From the NCBI GenBank assembly GCA_024223125.1, contig JAAEOP010000485.1, positions 1 to 5,202 of the forward strand: DNA of 5,202 nt. The letters run 5' to 3'. The position numbers and the translations under genes were made by a program. This document shows, one piece after another, positions 5,199 through 5,202 of the stretch (the stretch's first letter is position 1; the number at the start of each line of letters is the position of its first letter). Under the pieces are notes generated by a model that worked only from the letters and a program-made list of their open reading frames with translations, was not told where the DNA came from and did not search any database. The DNA comes from Chloroflexota bacterium. Its GTDB lineage: Bacteria > Chloroflexota > Anaerolineae > Promineifilales > Promineifilaceae.

Positions 5199-5202
5199 GG
5201 AG
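5199..5202 (+). promoter_or_regulatory. Shine-Dalgarno-like GGAG at the window edge
   Basis: GGAG ends the window directly after the heptamer block and downstream of a plausible promoter. It suggests a start codon about 5-10 bases beyond the edge. Four bases alone are weak evidence. Confidence 0.35.

Larger units (their letters stand above)
4817..5202. other. Intergenic region downstream of maeB, rich in inverted repeats
   Basis: No coding region is supported. The open frames here run through perfect hairpins. Besides the elements listed separately, a GC-rich 5-bp hairpin with a four-base loop lies at 4830-4843, soon after the maeB stop. It is followed only by GGACTTTCTT, so it is at best a weak terminator. 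Confidence 0.6.

Overview
The window reads as a bacterial chromosome fragment. Its gene layout and repeats resemble those of Chloroflexi (Anaerolineae-type) genomes: short degenerate repeats between genes, in-phase heptanucleotide repeats, and a TA-flanked miniature element whose ends look like those common in cyanobacteria and Chloroflexi. That assignment is from recall of repeat style and is not proven. One gene is identified with confidence: maeB, an NADP-type malic enzyme fused to a phosphotransacetylase-like regulatory domain. It is GC-rich, while the three genes to its left are AT-richer and look like accessory genes.

Layout. 1-320: no supported gene. It holds an extended -10 promoter candidate, a strong intrinsic terminator (237-277), and a 9-bp alternative pairing that would compete with that terminator, so it may be an attenuator leader. 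321-1283 (+): a zinc-ribbon membrane protein and a membrane-anchored small protein, probably co-transcribed, ending at a hairpin terminator (1284-1308) that also serves the opposing gene. 1330-2058 (-): an HNH-like zinc-site protein whose expected first histidine is aspartate, whose promoter suggests a leaderless mRNA, and whose C-terminus is encoded by a palindromic repeat. 2059-2554: divergent intergenic region with both promoters, an ATCCGT repeat and a dyad in the maeB leader. 2555-4816 (+): maeB. 4817-5202: a long hairpin after maeB, a 106-bp MITE-like element carrying a bidirectional terminator, a hairpin best formed by minus-strand RNA, a plus-strand promoter, a run of seven-base repeats and a Shine-Dalgarno-like GGAG at the very edge. 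The last two suggest a plus-strand gene starting just outside the window.

Functionally, maeB stands alone as a central-carbon gene (malate to pyruvate plus NADPH, probably gated by acetyl-CoA). The left-hand genes have no evident link to it. No CRISPR array, tRNA, rRNA or complete transposase gene is visible. The most interesting signals are in non-coding DNA: the possible pseudoknot attenuator, the MITE that appears to have landed in the tail of the maeB terminator, and the phased heptamer block.
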